Shown here piece after piece: positions 1-6,884 of a stretch of 64,000 nt of DNA. The stretch is from Flavobacterium sp. Leaf82. Lineage in GTDB: Bacteria; Bacteroidota; Bacteroidia; Flavobacteriales; Flavobacteriaceae. Position 1 is the first letter of the stretch, and each line of letters opens with the position of its first letter. The notes under the pieces are model-generated. The model ran no database searches. It worked only from the letters and a program-made list of their open reading frames with translations, and had not been told where the DNA came from. The stretch covers positions 312,691-376,690 of the forward strand of contig NZ_LMMA01000001.1 in the NCBI RefSeq assembly GCF_001422725.1, read 5' to 3'. A program made the translations under genes and the position numbers.

Positions 1-371
1 AATTTCTCTAAATATTCGTTTTTATCCTTTTCAGCCTGAACTAAACGCTCATAAAGTTCAACAACTTTGTCTAAAGGATTAAATGTACAATCATTATAAT
101 GCTTGTTAAAAGCTCCATGATCGTAAATGTTATTAAAATAATTGATTACAGCTTCTTCAGAAAAGTTTTTAATCGCTTCAACAGTCATTCCAAGTGCTTT
201 TGCGATTTCTTTAAGTTTTTCTTCTTCCAGGTTTTCGCTGTTTTCTATAGCAGAAACGGATTGCTGAGATATACCCAAAGCTTGTGCAAGCGCTTCTTGT
301 TTCATGTCTTTAAGTTCACGAATACGGCTAATTTTACGCCCTATATGATATGGTTTTGTTGTTGTGCTCAT
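1..371 (-). CDS. XRE-family helix-turn-helix regulator (C-terminus beyond window)
   Basis: Read on the minus strand from an ATG at 371, an open frame of 123 codons runs off the left edge. Residues 11-65 are a typical XRE/Cro helix-turn-helix (IGRKISRIRELKDMKQEALA, then the recognition-helix segment GISQQSVSAIENSE). The rest is an acidic helical tail ending in a probable coiled coil (ERLVQAEKDKNEYLEKF) that may dimerise the protein. Such short XRE proteins are often toxin-antitoxin, phage or metabolic regulators, and nothing here tells which. Opposite-strand open frames in this interval look non-coding. Confident as an XRE protein; target unknown. Confidence 0.85.
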   Translation of the reverse strand, partial: MSTTTKPYHIGRKISRIRELKDMKQEALAQALGISQQSVSAIENSENLEEEKLKEIAKALGMTVEAIKNFSEEAVINYFNNIYDHGAFNKHYNDCTFNPLDKVVELYERLVQAEKDKNEYLEK

Positions 372-454
372 AAATCAAAGGTATTTAAAATTTTAGAGAA
401 AAATAAATTTTAGTAAAAAACCGACTTGTTTTTGTAAGATACGGTTTTCATTAT

Positions 455-1744
455 TTACAACACAGGGATATAAATGTCAAATTTTGCTCCATGACCTAGT
501 TTGCCCGTTGCTGTAATAATTCCGTTATGGTTTTCTACAATTTTTTTTGCAATGGCAAGACCAATTCCGGTTCCTTTATAATCGGTTTTATTATTAAGCT
601 GTTGAAACATTTCGAAAACACGGCTCTCAAATTCAGGTTCAAAACCAATCCCATTATCACTAATTTTAATATGGCAATAATCAGCAGATGTTGAATTTTT
701 CTTTTTTGGTTTTGTATAAATACTTTCTATGATAATATGAGGTGTTTTTTCTTTTGTCGAAAACTTAAGCGAATTACTAACTAAATTGCATATTAATTGG
801 TGAAATTGTGACGGAATTATAAACGCAGTACAACTTCCGGACAATTCAATAACTGCTTTTTTTGCTATTATCTCTTCTTTTAAGTCGTCCAGTACTTTAT
901 TAATAATATCATTAAGATTAATGTTTTCAAATTTCTTTTCGGTTACATTAGTGCGCGAATAATTGAGTAAATCATTTATCAGTGCCTGCATATGAAAAGC
1001 AGCAACTTCGATACGTTCAAAATAATATTTGCCTTTCTCTGTCAAATTTTGATGTTCATCTGTAGTAATTCTGTTCGAAAAAACCTGTATTTTTCGTAAA
1101 GGTTCCTGTAAATGGTGACTTGAAATATAAGTAAAAGCTTCGAGTTCGTTGTTTGCCAGAATTAATTCGGCAGCACGTTTTTCTTTCTCATTGTTCTGAT
1201 AAGTCAGTTCGGCATTTGCGATAAGCAGTTCAGCAGCGCGATTCTCTTTTTCCTTGTTTTGGTAAGCAAGTTCTTTATTTGCGATCACAAGTTCTGCCGC
1301 ACGTTTTTCTTTCTCTTTGTTCTGGAAAGTCAGTTCCTTATTTGCAATTGCAAGTTCAGCAGCACGATTTTCTTTTTCCTGATTTTGGTAAGCGAGTTCT
1401 GCATTGGCAATAACAAGTTCTGCCGCTCGGTTTTCTTTTTCTTTATTCTGGAAAGTTAATTCTGTATTTGCAATAACAAGTTCAGCAGCACGATTTTCTT
1501 TTTCCTGGTTTTGATAAGCCAGTTCTGCATTGGCAATAACAAGTTCTGCCGCTCGGTTTTCTTTTTCTTTATTTTGAAAAGCAAGTTCAGTATTAGCAAT
1601 AATTAATTCTGCGGCGCGTTTTTTTCGATCTTCTATTGGCTGGGCAAGTCTTTTGTTAACGAGCAATAATTCGTCATTATGATTTGCTTTATTTCGTTCC
1701 TGAAAAGTAACTGTATCAGGCAGAATTATCTTTTTTTTACCCAT
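455..1744 (-). CDS. Cytosolic histidine kinase with 21-residue-repeat coiled coil
   Basis: Sensor-type histidine kinase of about 429 residues with no signal peptide, membrane segment or recognisable PAS/GAF domain. Residues 43 to about 210 are seven near-identical 21-residue units (consensus RAAELVIANAELAYQNQEKEN) plus a partial eighth. Twenty-one residues is three heptads, so this is a long continuous coiled coil joined directly to the H-box (SSHHLQEPLRKIQ, phospho-acceptor His about 210). The ATPase domain follows: N-box QLICNLVSNSLKFS, G1 DNGIGFE, G2 GTGIGLAIAKKIV. I start at the ATG at 1744; the frame also opens from a TTG at 1765, but that TTG lies inside a TATATTTG promoter element (1763-1770). 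The usual acidic residue after the H-box His is His here. No response regulator is adjacent. Confidence 0.88.
   Translation of the reverse strand: MGKKKIILPDTVTFQERNKANHNDELLLVNKRLAQPIEDRKKRAAELIIANTELAFQNKEKENRAAELVIANAELAYQNQEKENRAAELVIANTELTFQNKEKENRAAELVIANAELAYQNQEKENRAAELAIANKELTFQNKEKEKRAAELVIANKELAYQNKEKENRAAELLIANAELTYQNNEKEKRAAELILANNELEAFTYISSHHLQEPLRKIQVFSNRITTDEHQNLTEKGKYYFERIEVAAFHMQALINDLLNYSRTNVTEKKFENINLNDIINKVLDDLKEEIIAKKAVIELSGSCTAFIIPSQFHQLICNLVSNSLKFSTKEKTPHIIIESIYTKPKKKNSTSADYCHIKISDNGIGFEPEFESRVFEMFQQLNNKTDYKGTGIGLAIAKKIVENHNGIITATGKLGHGAKFDIYIPVL
1115..1618 (-). repeat. 63-bp in-frame tandem repeat inside the kinase gene
   Basis: Seven tandem 63-bp units (1178-1618) and a degenerate eighth (to about 1115) encode the RAAEL...KEN coiled-coil units. 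Units 2 and 4 code for identical peptides; the others differ at a few residues such as AN[TAK]EL and [FY]QN[KQN]EK. Each unit keeps frame and heptad phase, so gain or loss of units by slippage would change coil length without breaking the protein. Confidence 0.9.
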
Positions 1745-1762
1745 GTTTAACACGCATTTTTC

Positions 1763-1770
1763 CAAATATA
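1763..1770 (-). promoter_or_regulatory. Probable -7 promoter element of the kinase gene
   Basis: On the minus strand the sequence TATATTTG matches the Bacteroidota -7 consensus TAnnTTTG and lies about 19 bases before the ATG at 1744. No clear TTG -33 box was found at the usual distance. Confidence 0.35.
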
Positions 1771-2252
1771 ACCTAACTGAGTTTAATGTCTTTGCTTTAA
1801 ATATAATATGTTAATTTATAATTGAAAAGTAACGGTTTTGTTCAAATGAGTAAATTTTTACACTAAGTTTTTTCTTATTTTTTTAATCTTTGAAATGCTA
1901 AATGAACTATTTTGTTTTTAATAATAATTGTTTTTAAATCAATATATTATAAGATAAATGTAGTTTTTTGATGATTTGAATTTTAAAAATATTTTCAAAA
2001 GAATGTAGCATTTTCAAATTATGATCGTCTTGATTTAAAATGCCTGAATTATTCTATTTACAAAAATGGCCAAGTTTGTATAAAGGATATGACAAGTAAT
2101 CAATCATCAATCAAAAATCATTAAATCAATCCCAAAAATATAAATGCTCAGGAACAAGCTAAGAAACTGGCAAGTTTATAATTTCTTTAAATAAAAACCC
2201 CTTGCAGAAATGTATCTGCAAGGGGTTTGTATTTTTAAATAAGATTTTGAAT
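1766..2252. other. 487-bp intergenic region with a possible decayed coding remnant
   Basis: Very AT-rich gap. On the plus strand, about 1990-2170, one frame stays open for roughly 42 codons with no good start (peptide segments CLNYSIYKNGQVCIKDMTSN and QSSIKNH), meets a TAA, then continues in the same frame with INPKNINAQEQAKKLASL and a second TAA. It may be a broken small gene or chance. A terminator (2195-2228) closes the acetyltransferase gene. I see nothing else. Confidence 0.35.
2195..2228 (-). terminator. Rho-independent terminator of the GNAT gene
   Basis: Perfect 14-bp inverted repeat (2195-2208 and 2215-2228, AAACCCCTTGCAGA / TCTGCAAGGGGTTT) followed on the minus strand by a T-run. 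It lies 25 bp beyond the stop codon of the acetyltransferase gene. Confidence 0.8.
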
Positions 2253-2759
2253 CTACAACTTAATCTCAAACAAGCTAAAAGATCCTTCTTTATAATGTTC
2301 CGGTAATTCGCTTGTCCATTCGATGGTGCTTATTCCTTTGTATTCGAAACCACAGCTTGTGTAGTATTTGTTTATTCTTTCGTTTCCGCTATGTGTGTCA
2401 AGTCTAATATATTCTTTGCCGTTTTCTTTGGCATATTCTTTCGTCCAGTCAATGATTTTTTTGACATATGATTGTCCTCTGAATTTTGGGTTTGTAGCAA
2501 TACGATGCAAATATACAGCCGGATTCTGAGCCGCTTCTTTCCAGATAATTAAATCATTAAAAGTAAGTACAAATGTACAGGCAACTTCATTTCCTTCTTT
2601 GATTATAAAATGGCGATTTTCGGCGATTTCATTTTCTATCAGAGCTCTTTCAAAACCTCTCCAGCTTTTATTATTGACCGTTTTTTGATAAGATGTAGCT
2701 TCGTTATAAATATCGAAAACAGCATCGATATCTGCATTTGTAGTTTTAAAAAATTCCAT
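2253..2759 (-). CDS. GNAT-family N-acetyltransferase
   Basis: 168-residue single-domain GNAT protein. The acetyl-CoA segment is in the middle: YLHRIATNPKFRGQSYVKKI, a variant of the R/Q-x-x-G-x-A loop with GQS, followed by the helix IIDWTKEYAKENG and the strand YIRLDTHSGNERINKYY, typical of motif B where a Tyr acts near the thioester. The N-terminal KTTNADIDAVFDIYNEA is the usual first strand and helix. The substrate cannot be read from sequence; a small molecule, protein N-terminus or antibiotic is possible. It stands alone with its own terminator. Confidence 0.85.
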   Translation of the reverse strand: MEFFKTTNADIDAVFDIYNEATSYQKTVNNKSWRGFERALIENEIAENRHFIIKEGNEVACTFVLTFNDLIIWKEAAQNPAVYLHRIATNPKFRGQSYVKKIIDWTKEYAKENGKEYIRLDTHSGNERINKYYTSCGFEYKGISTIEWTSELPEHYKEGSFSLFEIKL

Positions 2760-2838
2760 TATTAGGGTTTATTCTGATGATTAATGAATTCCTCAAAGAT
2801 AATTTTTCATAGGCGTAAAGACCGTAAAAAGTTTGGTT

Positions 2839-3798
2839 TTAACTTTTTTTACCTGCGTTTAACCAAGCCACATTTTGCTCAGATTCGTGATTCTGACCAA
2901 TAATATTTCTATACAATTCTGGTCTTCTGGCTTTTATGTAGCGACTTCCTCCAGCCTGAACACATTTTTCAGGAGTAAGAATTGCTGTTGCAAAAGAGTC
3001 ATCAAAAGAGCGACATTCGGCGACAACATCTCCAAAAGGATCAATAATCATCGAACAGCCATTTTTTAGTTGATTGTCATCCATACCAATTGGGTTCGAA
3101 AAAACGGCATAAACAGCATTGTCATAAGCTCTTGCAGGCAACCATTTCATTAACCAGTCACGACCTTTCATTCCGTCAAATTCCAATCGTAAAGAAGTAG
3201 GATCCGTTTCGCGGTTTTCCCAAAGTCTAGGAGCTACAAAACCAGCTCCGGGTCGGGTAGAAGGCGTACACATTGTAACGTGGGGCATAAAAATAATATC
3301 AGCACCTAAAAGTTTTGTTGCACGCACATTCTCAATTATATTGTTGTCGTAGCAAATTAAGATTCCGCATTTCCAGCCTTTAATTTCAAAAATGCAATAA
3401 CGATCTCCGGGAGTTAAATAAGGATTAATAAATGGATGCAGTTTTCGATATTTTGCAACCAAACCATTTTTATCCACACAAATGTAAGCTTTGAATAAAT
3501 TGTCATTTTCATCTTTTTCAAACAATCCCGCTAATATTACAATATTGTTGTTTTTAGCAATATGGGTAAGTTTTAAAATGCTTTCTCCACTTGGGATAAT
3601 TTCTGCTAAGTCCAGCATTTGTTCTTTCGATAAATGTCTTGCAAATGTATATCCGGTTATCGAACATTCATGAAACGAAATTACATCGCAACCTTCGTTG
3701 GCAGCTTTTTGCGAAAGCTTTTCTATTACCGATAAGTTATAACTTTTATCGCCACTTTTATTCTCGAACTGAGCCGTGGCTATTTTTAGATTTTTCAT
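2839..3798 (-). CDS. Carbon-nitrogen hydrolase (nitrilase superfamily)
   Basis: 319-residue cytosolic amidase of the nitrilase superfamily. The catalytic triad is visible: Glu44 (FHECSITGY), Lys119 (YRKLHPF) and Cys149 (CGILICYDNN). These enzymes hydrolyse non-peptide C-N bonds (carbamoyl, amide, nitrile) through a Cys thioester. The stretch HVTMCTPSTRPGAGFVAPRL and the WLPARAYDNA segment fit the aliphatic-amide/carbamoyl branch more than true nitrilases, but I cannot name the substrate. An AraC regulator lies 70 bp upstream on the same strand and may control it. The polyamine-type cluster further upstream is on the opposite strand, so a link to polyamine breakdown is only a guess. Confidence 0.88.
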   Translation of the reverse strand: MKNLKIATAQFENKSGDKSYNLSVIEKLSQKAANEGCDVISFHECSITGYTFARHLSKEQMLDLAEIIPSGESILKLTHIAKNNNIVILAGLFEKDENDNLFKAYICVDKNGLVAKYRKLHPFINPYLTPGDRYCIFEIKGWKCGILICYDNNIIENVRATKLLGADIIFMPHVTMCTPSTRPGAGFVAPRLWENRETDPTSLRLEFDGMKGRDWLMKWLPARAYDNAVYAVFSNPIGMDDNQLKNGCSMIIDPFGDVVAECRSFDDSFATAILTPEKCVQAGGSRYIKARRPELYRNIIGQNHESEQNVAWLNAGKKS

Positions 3799-3868
3799 AT
3801 TAAACGCTATTAATTTTTAGTCAAAAGTAGCGCTCACAGAATTCTATAAATTGTATAAAACCGACATT

Positions 3869-4693
3869 TTAAAGTATAAATGCAGGAGAAGTTTTGATGA
3901 GGTTATTGGTTAATTTCCCGGAACTAAATAAATATTCTTTTGGAGTTATTCCGGTATGTTTTCTAAATTCTTTTATCAAATGAGATTGATCCGAAAATCC
4001 TGCATCGTAACAAATCGATGTTAGATTGCCATCATTAGATTTATGTTTTAGTAGTTTTAAAAAATGATGTAGCCTTATAACGTTTCCAAATTTCTTTGGG
4101 TTTAACCCGATGCATTCTTTAAATTTTCTTTCCAGATGTCTTTCGGTATAACCCGTATAATCCACCAATTGCTTTAAAGTGAAATCTCCATTATTGGCAA
4201 TAATAAAATCTAAAGAATTATCAATGATAAACTGATTTGAAACAGGTTTTGCATCGATTAAACTACTGAAAAACTGATTTAAAATTTCAACCCTTCCTTG
4301 ATTATTTTGTTCTGATAATTTTTCCTGAAGTATACCAGTTTTTCGACCAAATATATCTTCAACAGGAATAATAGAATCCTGAAATTCATGAGCAGGTATG
4401 CCTAATAACTGATGAATTCCGTTAGGTTGAAAAACGATAATAATCAAAGATATTTCGTTATCAGAATAAATATCTTTAAAACCATTTAATTGTCCGTATA
4501 AAAAAGAAGTCGGCAAATAATTCTTTACTTTATAATTATCGAGACCAGAAATAAGTTTACTTTTCAAGGAAAAAACAACGCCCGTATTACCATCAGAAAA
4601 CAAACGAAGTTTTTGTATAGCAGTTTCGTTATTCTCTAAAAAAAGATAATGTTTTATGTATGGCGCTAATTCTTTTGGTGGCGAAATTTGCAT
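3869..4693 (-). CDS. AraC-family transcriptional regulator
   Basis: 274 residues. The N-terminal half (about 1-150) resembles the small cupin-like sensing domain common in Bacteroidota AraC proteins (MQISPPKELAPYIKHYLFLE). The C-terminal 100 residues hold the two helix-turn-helix motifs: FTLKQLVDYTGYTERHLERK with FKECIGLNPKKF, then SICYDAGFSDQSHLIKEFRK with HTGITPKEY. Co-directional with and just upstream of the nitrilase gene, so that gene is the most likely target. Divergent from the SpeD cluster across a 182-bp gap, so it could also act there. Confidence 0.9.
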   Translation of the reverse strand: MQISPPKELAPYIKHYLFLENNETAIQKLRLFSDGNTGVVFSLKSKLISGLDNYKVKNYLPTSFLYGQLNGFKDIYSDNEISLIIIVFQPNGIHQLLGIPAHEFQDSIIPVEDIFGRKTGILQEKLSEQNNQGRVEILNQFFSSLIDAKPVSNQFIIDNSLDFIIANNGDFTLKQLVDYTGYTERHLERKFKECIGLNPKKFGNVIRLHHFLKLLKHKSNDGNLTSICYDAGFSDQSHLIKEFRKHTGITPKEYLFSSGKLTNNLIKTSPAFIL

Positions 4694-4821
4694 GATTTTA
4701 ATCGATTTTTAGAATCCTGAAGAATCTGCTTTTTACAAAATTAAGGATATTTTCCGGATTAATATTTTAGGTTTTTTGCAAATGATTCCCTTTCTAAAAT
4801 GTAGAAGTAAAGAAAACACAC

Positions 4822-4855
4822 TTGTTAAAATTATCTAAAAAATATTATATATTTG
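4822..4855 (+). promoter_or_regulatory. Putative promoter of the polyamine-type cluster
   Basis: TTG at 4822-4824 and TATATTTG at 4848-4855 match the Bacteroidota -33/-7 promoter (TTG ... TAnnTTTG), with 23 bp between instead of the usual 19-21. It lies just upstream of the SpeD start at 4876 and is the only good candidate before the seven-gene run. Confidence 0.45.
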
Positions 4856-4875
4856 ACCCGTATATAAATATCTGA

Positions 4876-5238
4876 ATGGATTTACCCCCTTATTCTCCAG
4901 GCTTGCATAAACTGGTAACTTTACATGTCGATGAAACTCAAAAACTAACAAATAGTCAGGGTTTTGTTGCTATTACCAATTCTATTTTAGAAACATACAA
5001 TCTTGAAAAAGTGGGTGTTATTGTTCACGATTTTGATAATGACAGCTTCACGATTTCGTTTTGCCTCAAAGAATCCCATATTTGTATACATACCTGGCCA
5101 GAATATAATCAGCTTACTTTAGATGTTTATTTGTGCAATTACCAACAAGATAATTCGCAAAAAGTCAGAGACGTTATGGCTCATTATATTACCTATTTTG
5201 AAGGAACAATTATAAAAGATTTTGAAATTAACCGTTAG
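4876..5238 (+). CDS. speD: S-adenosylmethionine decarboxylase, SpeD-like (pyruvoyl enzyme)
   Basis: 120-residue homologue of the short prokaryotic AdoMet decarboxylase, which makes the aminopropyl donor decarboxy-AdoMet. The self-processing site is intact: Glu66-Ser67-His68 (KESHICIHTWPE), where Ser67 would become the pyruvoyl group. His72 and Cys87 sit at +5 and +20 from that serine, the same spacing as Ser63/His68/Cys83 in the well-studied Thermotoga enzyme. It is slightly shorter than housekeeping SpeD and has a proline-rich start (MDLPPYSPG). First gene of a seven-gene run; the next gene starts 3 bp after its stop. The context points to a dedicated aminopropyl pathway that includes a membrane-anchored spermidine synthase. 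Confidence 0.88.
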   Translation: MDLPPYSPGLHKLVTLHVDETQKLTNSQGFVAITNSILETYNLEKVGVIVHDFDNDSFTISFCLKESHICIHTWPEYNQLTLDVYLCNYQQDNSQKVRDVMAHYITYFEGTIIKDFEINR

Positions 5239-5241
5239 TAT

Positions 5242-6474
5242 ATGAAAGTTCCTTGTTACAATTGTAATACCGTTACCGAATTAGAAGTTGGTTTTGAAGT
5301 CGTAAATTTTGTCTGCCCAAACTGCCACAGTTTATATCTGGCAGATAGTGAAGGCTTGCTTCGTTTAAGATCTAAATATAAGCCAGAAGTAGTAAACGGT
5401 TTTGTTTTTAAAATTGGAGATAAAGGCATTCTTAAAGGAATCGAATATATAGTTACAGGTGCAGTAATCAAAAAGATTAGCGGTGGATATCATTGGGCAG
5501 AATATATCCTGAAAAATAATGCGAATGAATTTGTTTACCTCTCTGAATCAGACGGACATTGGATATTTTTGACCGAAATGGAGGAGGAATTCGATGTAAG
5601 AGTTCATCCAAAATCGATAACGTATGAAAGTAGTTCATTTTATCTTTATGAATATTCTGATGCCGAAATTGACAATGCACAAGGATATTTTGATTTTGAA
5701 TTGCCGTTTAAAAAAGTGCATCTGGTAGAATATATTCAGCCGCCTTTGATGATCTCAATCGAAAAAATGAACGGAGTCCAGACTGCTTTTCTTGGAGAAT
5801 ATATTACAAAAAAAGAGCTTAAAAAAGCATTTCCTAAAGTTAATTTGCCGTATCAGACAGGTGTAAATATTGCCCAGCCTTATTATTTTGATGTAACGAA
5901 TACGGCTATTATATTTTGCATTTTTCTTTTAATGATCATTTCTGCAAATTGGTACATTTATAAAGATCAGTCAGAGCAAGTTGTTTTTAATAAAGCGATT
6001 GCTTTTACAGATTTTAACGATAGAGAATTTACAAGTGAATCCTTCGTGTTAAACGGAAGCTCAGCTCCAATGACAATTCATGTATCGACAGATGTTGATA
6101 ATTCATGGGCAAATGTAGATATTGCATTAGTTGATGAAAAAACGAATGATGAAATTCATGCCAATAAAGATATTGAGTATTATCACGGTTATGAAGACGG
6201 AGAAAGCTGGACGGAAGGAAACTGGTCAGAAAAATTTAATCTTTGCGGTGTCAAAGGAGGAAAATACCATCTTTTAATAAAACCATTAAAAGCACCGGAA
6301 GACATTAAAAATACTGCAATGAAAATTAAAGTAGTCTGGAACGAACCTTCAAATCGAAACGTATGGATTATTGCGATATTTATGATAGTTGTTTATATCG
6401 TGATACGATATTTTAAAATTAATTTTGAAAAAACCAGATGGGCAGATAGTTCATATTCACCCTACAGCGAATAG
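5242..6474 (+). CDS. DUF4178 protein with N-terminal zinc ribbon and two membrane helices
   Basis: 410 residues. A zinc ribbon opens the protein (CYNC at 5-8 and CPNC at 26-29). Residues about 55-200 resemble DUF4178 (FKIGDKGILKGIEYIVTGAV, then IKKISGGYHWAEYILKN and WIFLTEME), a beta-rich domain of unknown function that I recall occurring beside DUF350 and AdoMet decarboxylase genes. A membrane helix near 222-241 (IIFCIFLLMIISANWYIYK) leads to an extracytoplasmic beta-domain of about 130 residues, then a second helix near 374-393 and a short cytosolic tail. It may be a membrane scaffold or sensor for the enzymes encoded around it. The DUF4178 call is from pattern memory; the topology is visible. 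Confidence 0.8.
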   Translation: MKVPCYNCNTVTELEVGFEVVNFVCPNCHSLYLADSEGLLRLRSKYKPEVVNGFVFKIGDKGILKGIEYIVTGAVIKKISGGYHWAEYILKNNANEFVYLSESDGHWIFLTEMEEEFDVRVHPKSITYESSSFYLYEYSDAEIDNAQGYFDFELPFKKVHLVEYIQPPLMISIEKMNGVQTAFLGEYITKKELKKAFPKVNLPYQTGVNIAQPYYFDVTNTAIIFCIFLLMIISANWYIYKDQSEQVVFNKAIAFTDFNDREFTSESFVLNGSSAPMTIHVSTDVDNSWANVDIALVDEKTNDEIHANKDIEYYHGYEDGESWTEGNWSEKFNLCGVKGGKYHLLIKPLKAPEDIKNTAMKIKVVWNEPSNRNVWIIAIFMIVVYIVIRYFKINFEKTRWADSSYSPYSE

Positions 6475-6477
6475 CAT

Positions 6478-6657
6478 ATGAAAAGTATTTTTGATTTTTT
6501 AAAAAATAATCTGGCCGCATTAGCAATAGGACTATTTTGCTTTGCAGCTTATTTGTATTTTGCTTATTCCGGAAACAGAATTTGCGATTGCGAAACCACA
6601 GAAAAATATAGTACCTCAGGAAGTCGAAGTTCAGTGAATCATTTTTATCATAAATAA
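6478..6657 (+). CDS. Small membrane protein (59 aa) in the polyamine-type cluster
   Basis: A short gene between the DUF4178 and DUF350 genes, starting 3 bp after the upstream stop and ending 11 bp before the next start. It codes for MKSIFDFLKNN, a hydrophobic helix (LAALAIGLFCFAAYLYFAYS, residues 12-31), then a Cys-containing motif NRICDCETTEKY and a polar Ser/His-rich tail ending FYHK. The spacing and single clean membrane helix argue that it is real. It could be a single-span subunit whose CDC motif binds metal or forms a disulfide. No family recognised. Confidence 0.7.
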   Translation: MKSIFDFLKNNLAALAIGLFCFAAYLYFAYSGNRICDCETTEKYSTSGSRSSVNHFYHK

Positions 6658-6668
6658 ATTTATAAAGT

Positions 6669-6884
6669 ATGGATTTAATACATTATCAGCCCATCGTTAA
6701 TTCGATTATTTATTCACTTTTAGGATTCGTTATCTTATTAGTAGCCTATTTCATTATCGAAAAAATGACTCCTGAAAACACCTGGAAAGAGGTTGTGGAG
6801 AAAAATAATATTGCTGTTGCTATTGTTTTGGCAGCATTTATCATTGGTATTTCAATGATTATTAGTGCCGCAATTCATGGGTAA
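6669..6884 (+). CDS. DUF350-family small membrane protein
   Basis: 71 residues with two hydrophobic helices: about 11-30 (NSIIYSLLGFVILLVAYFII) and about 47-68 (NIAVAIVLAAFIIGISMIIS), separated by the charged loop EKMTPENTWKEVVEKN. This is the DUF350 pattern (the E. coli YjfL type), here as one two-helix unit rather than the duplicated form. Its last 8 bases overlap the ATG of the next gene (ATGGGTAA), so the two are probably translationally coupled. Function unknown; DUF350 genes commonly sit beside polyamine aminopropyltransferases, as here. Confidence 0.82.
   Translation: MDLIHYQPIVNSIIYSLLGFVILLVAYFIIEKMTPENTWKEVVEKNNIAVAIVLAAFIIGISMIISAAIHG

Noticed and set aside
99..413. 104-codon plus-strand frame at the left edge
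   Set aside because: It lies opposite the XRE regulator, is Phe/Cys-rich and has no domain pattern; the minus-strand frame is clearly the gene.
1259..1459. 66-codon plus-strand frame
   Set aside because: Antisense of the 63-bp repeats in the kinase gene; its own repeat is a by-product.
1115..1618. CRISPR-like tandem array
   Set aside because: The 63-bp units are contiguous, in frame and coding; there are no spacers.
2839..4693. Nitrilase as N-carbamoylputrescine amidase of the nearby polyamine cluster
   Set aside because: It has the catalytic triad but not the motifs I associate with that enzyme, is on the opposite strand, and no agmatine deiminase is present.
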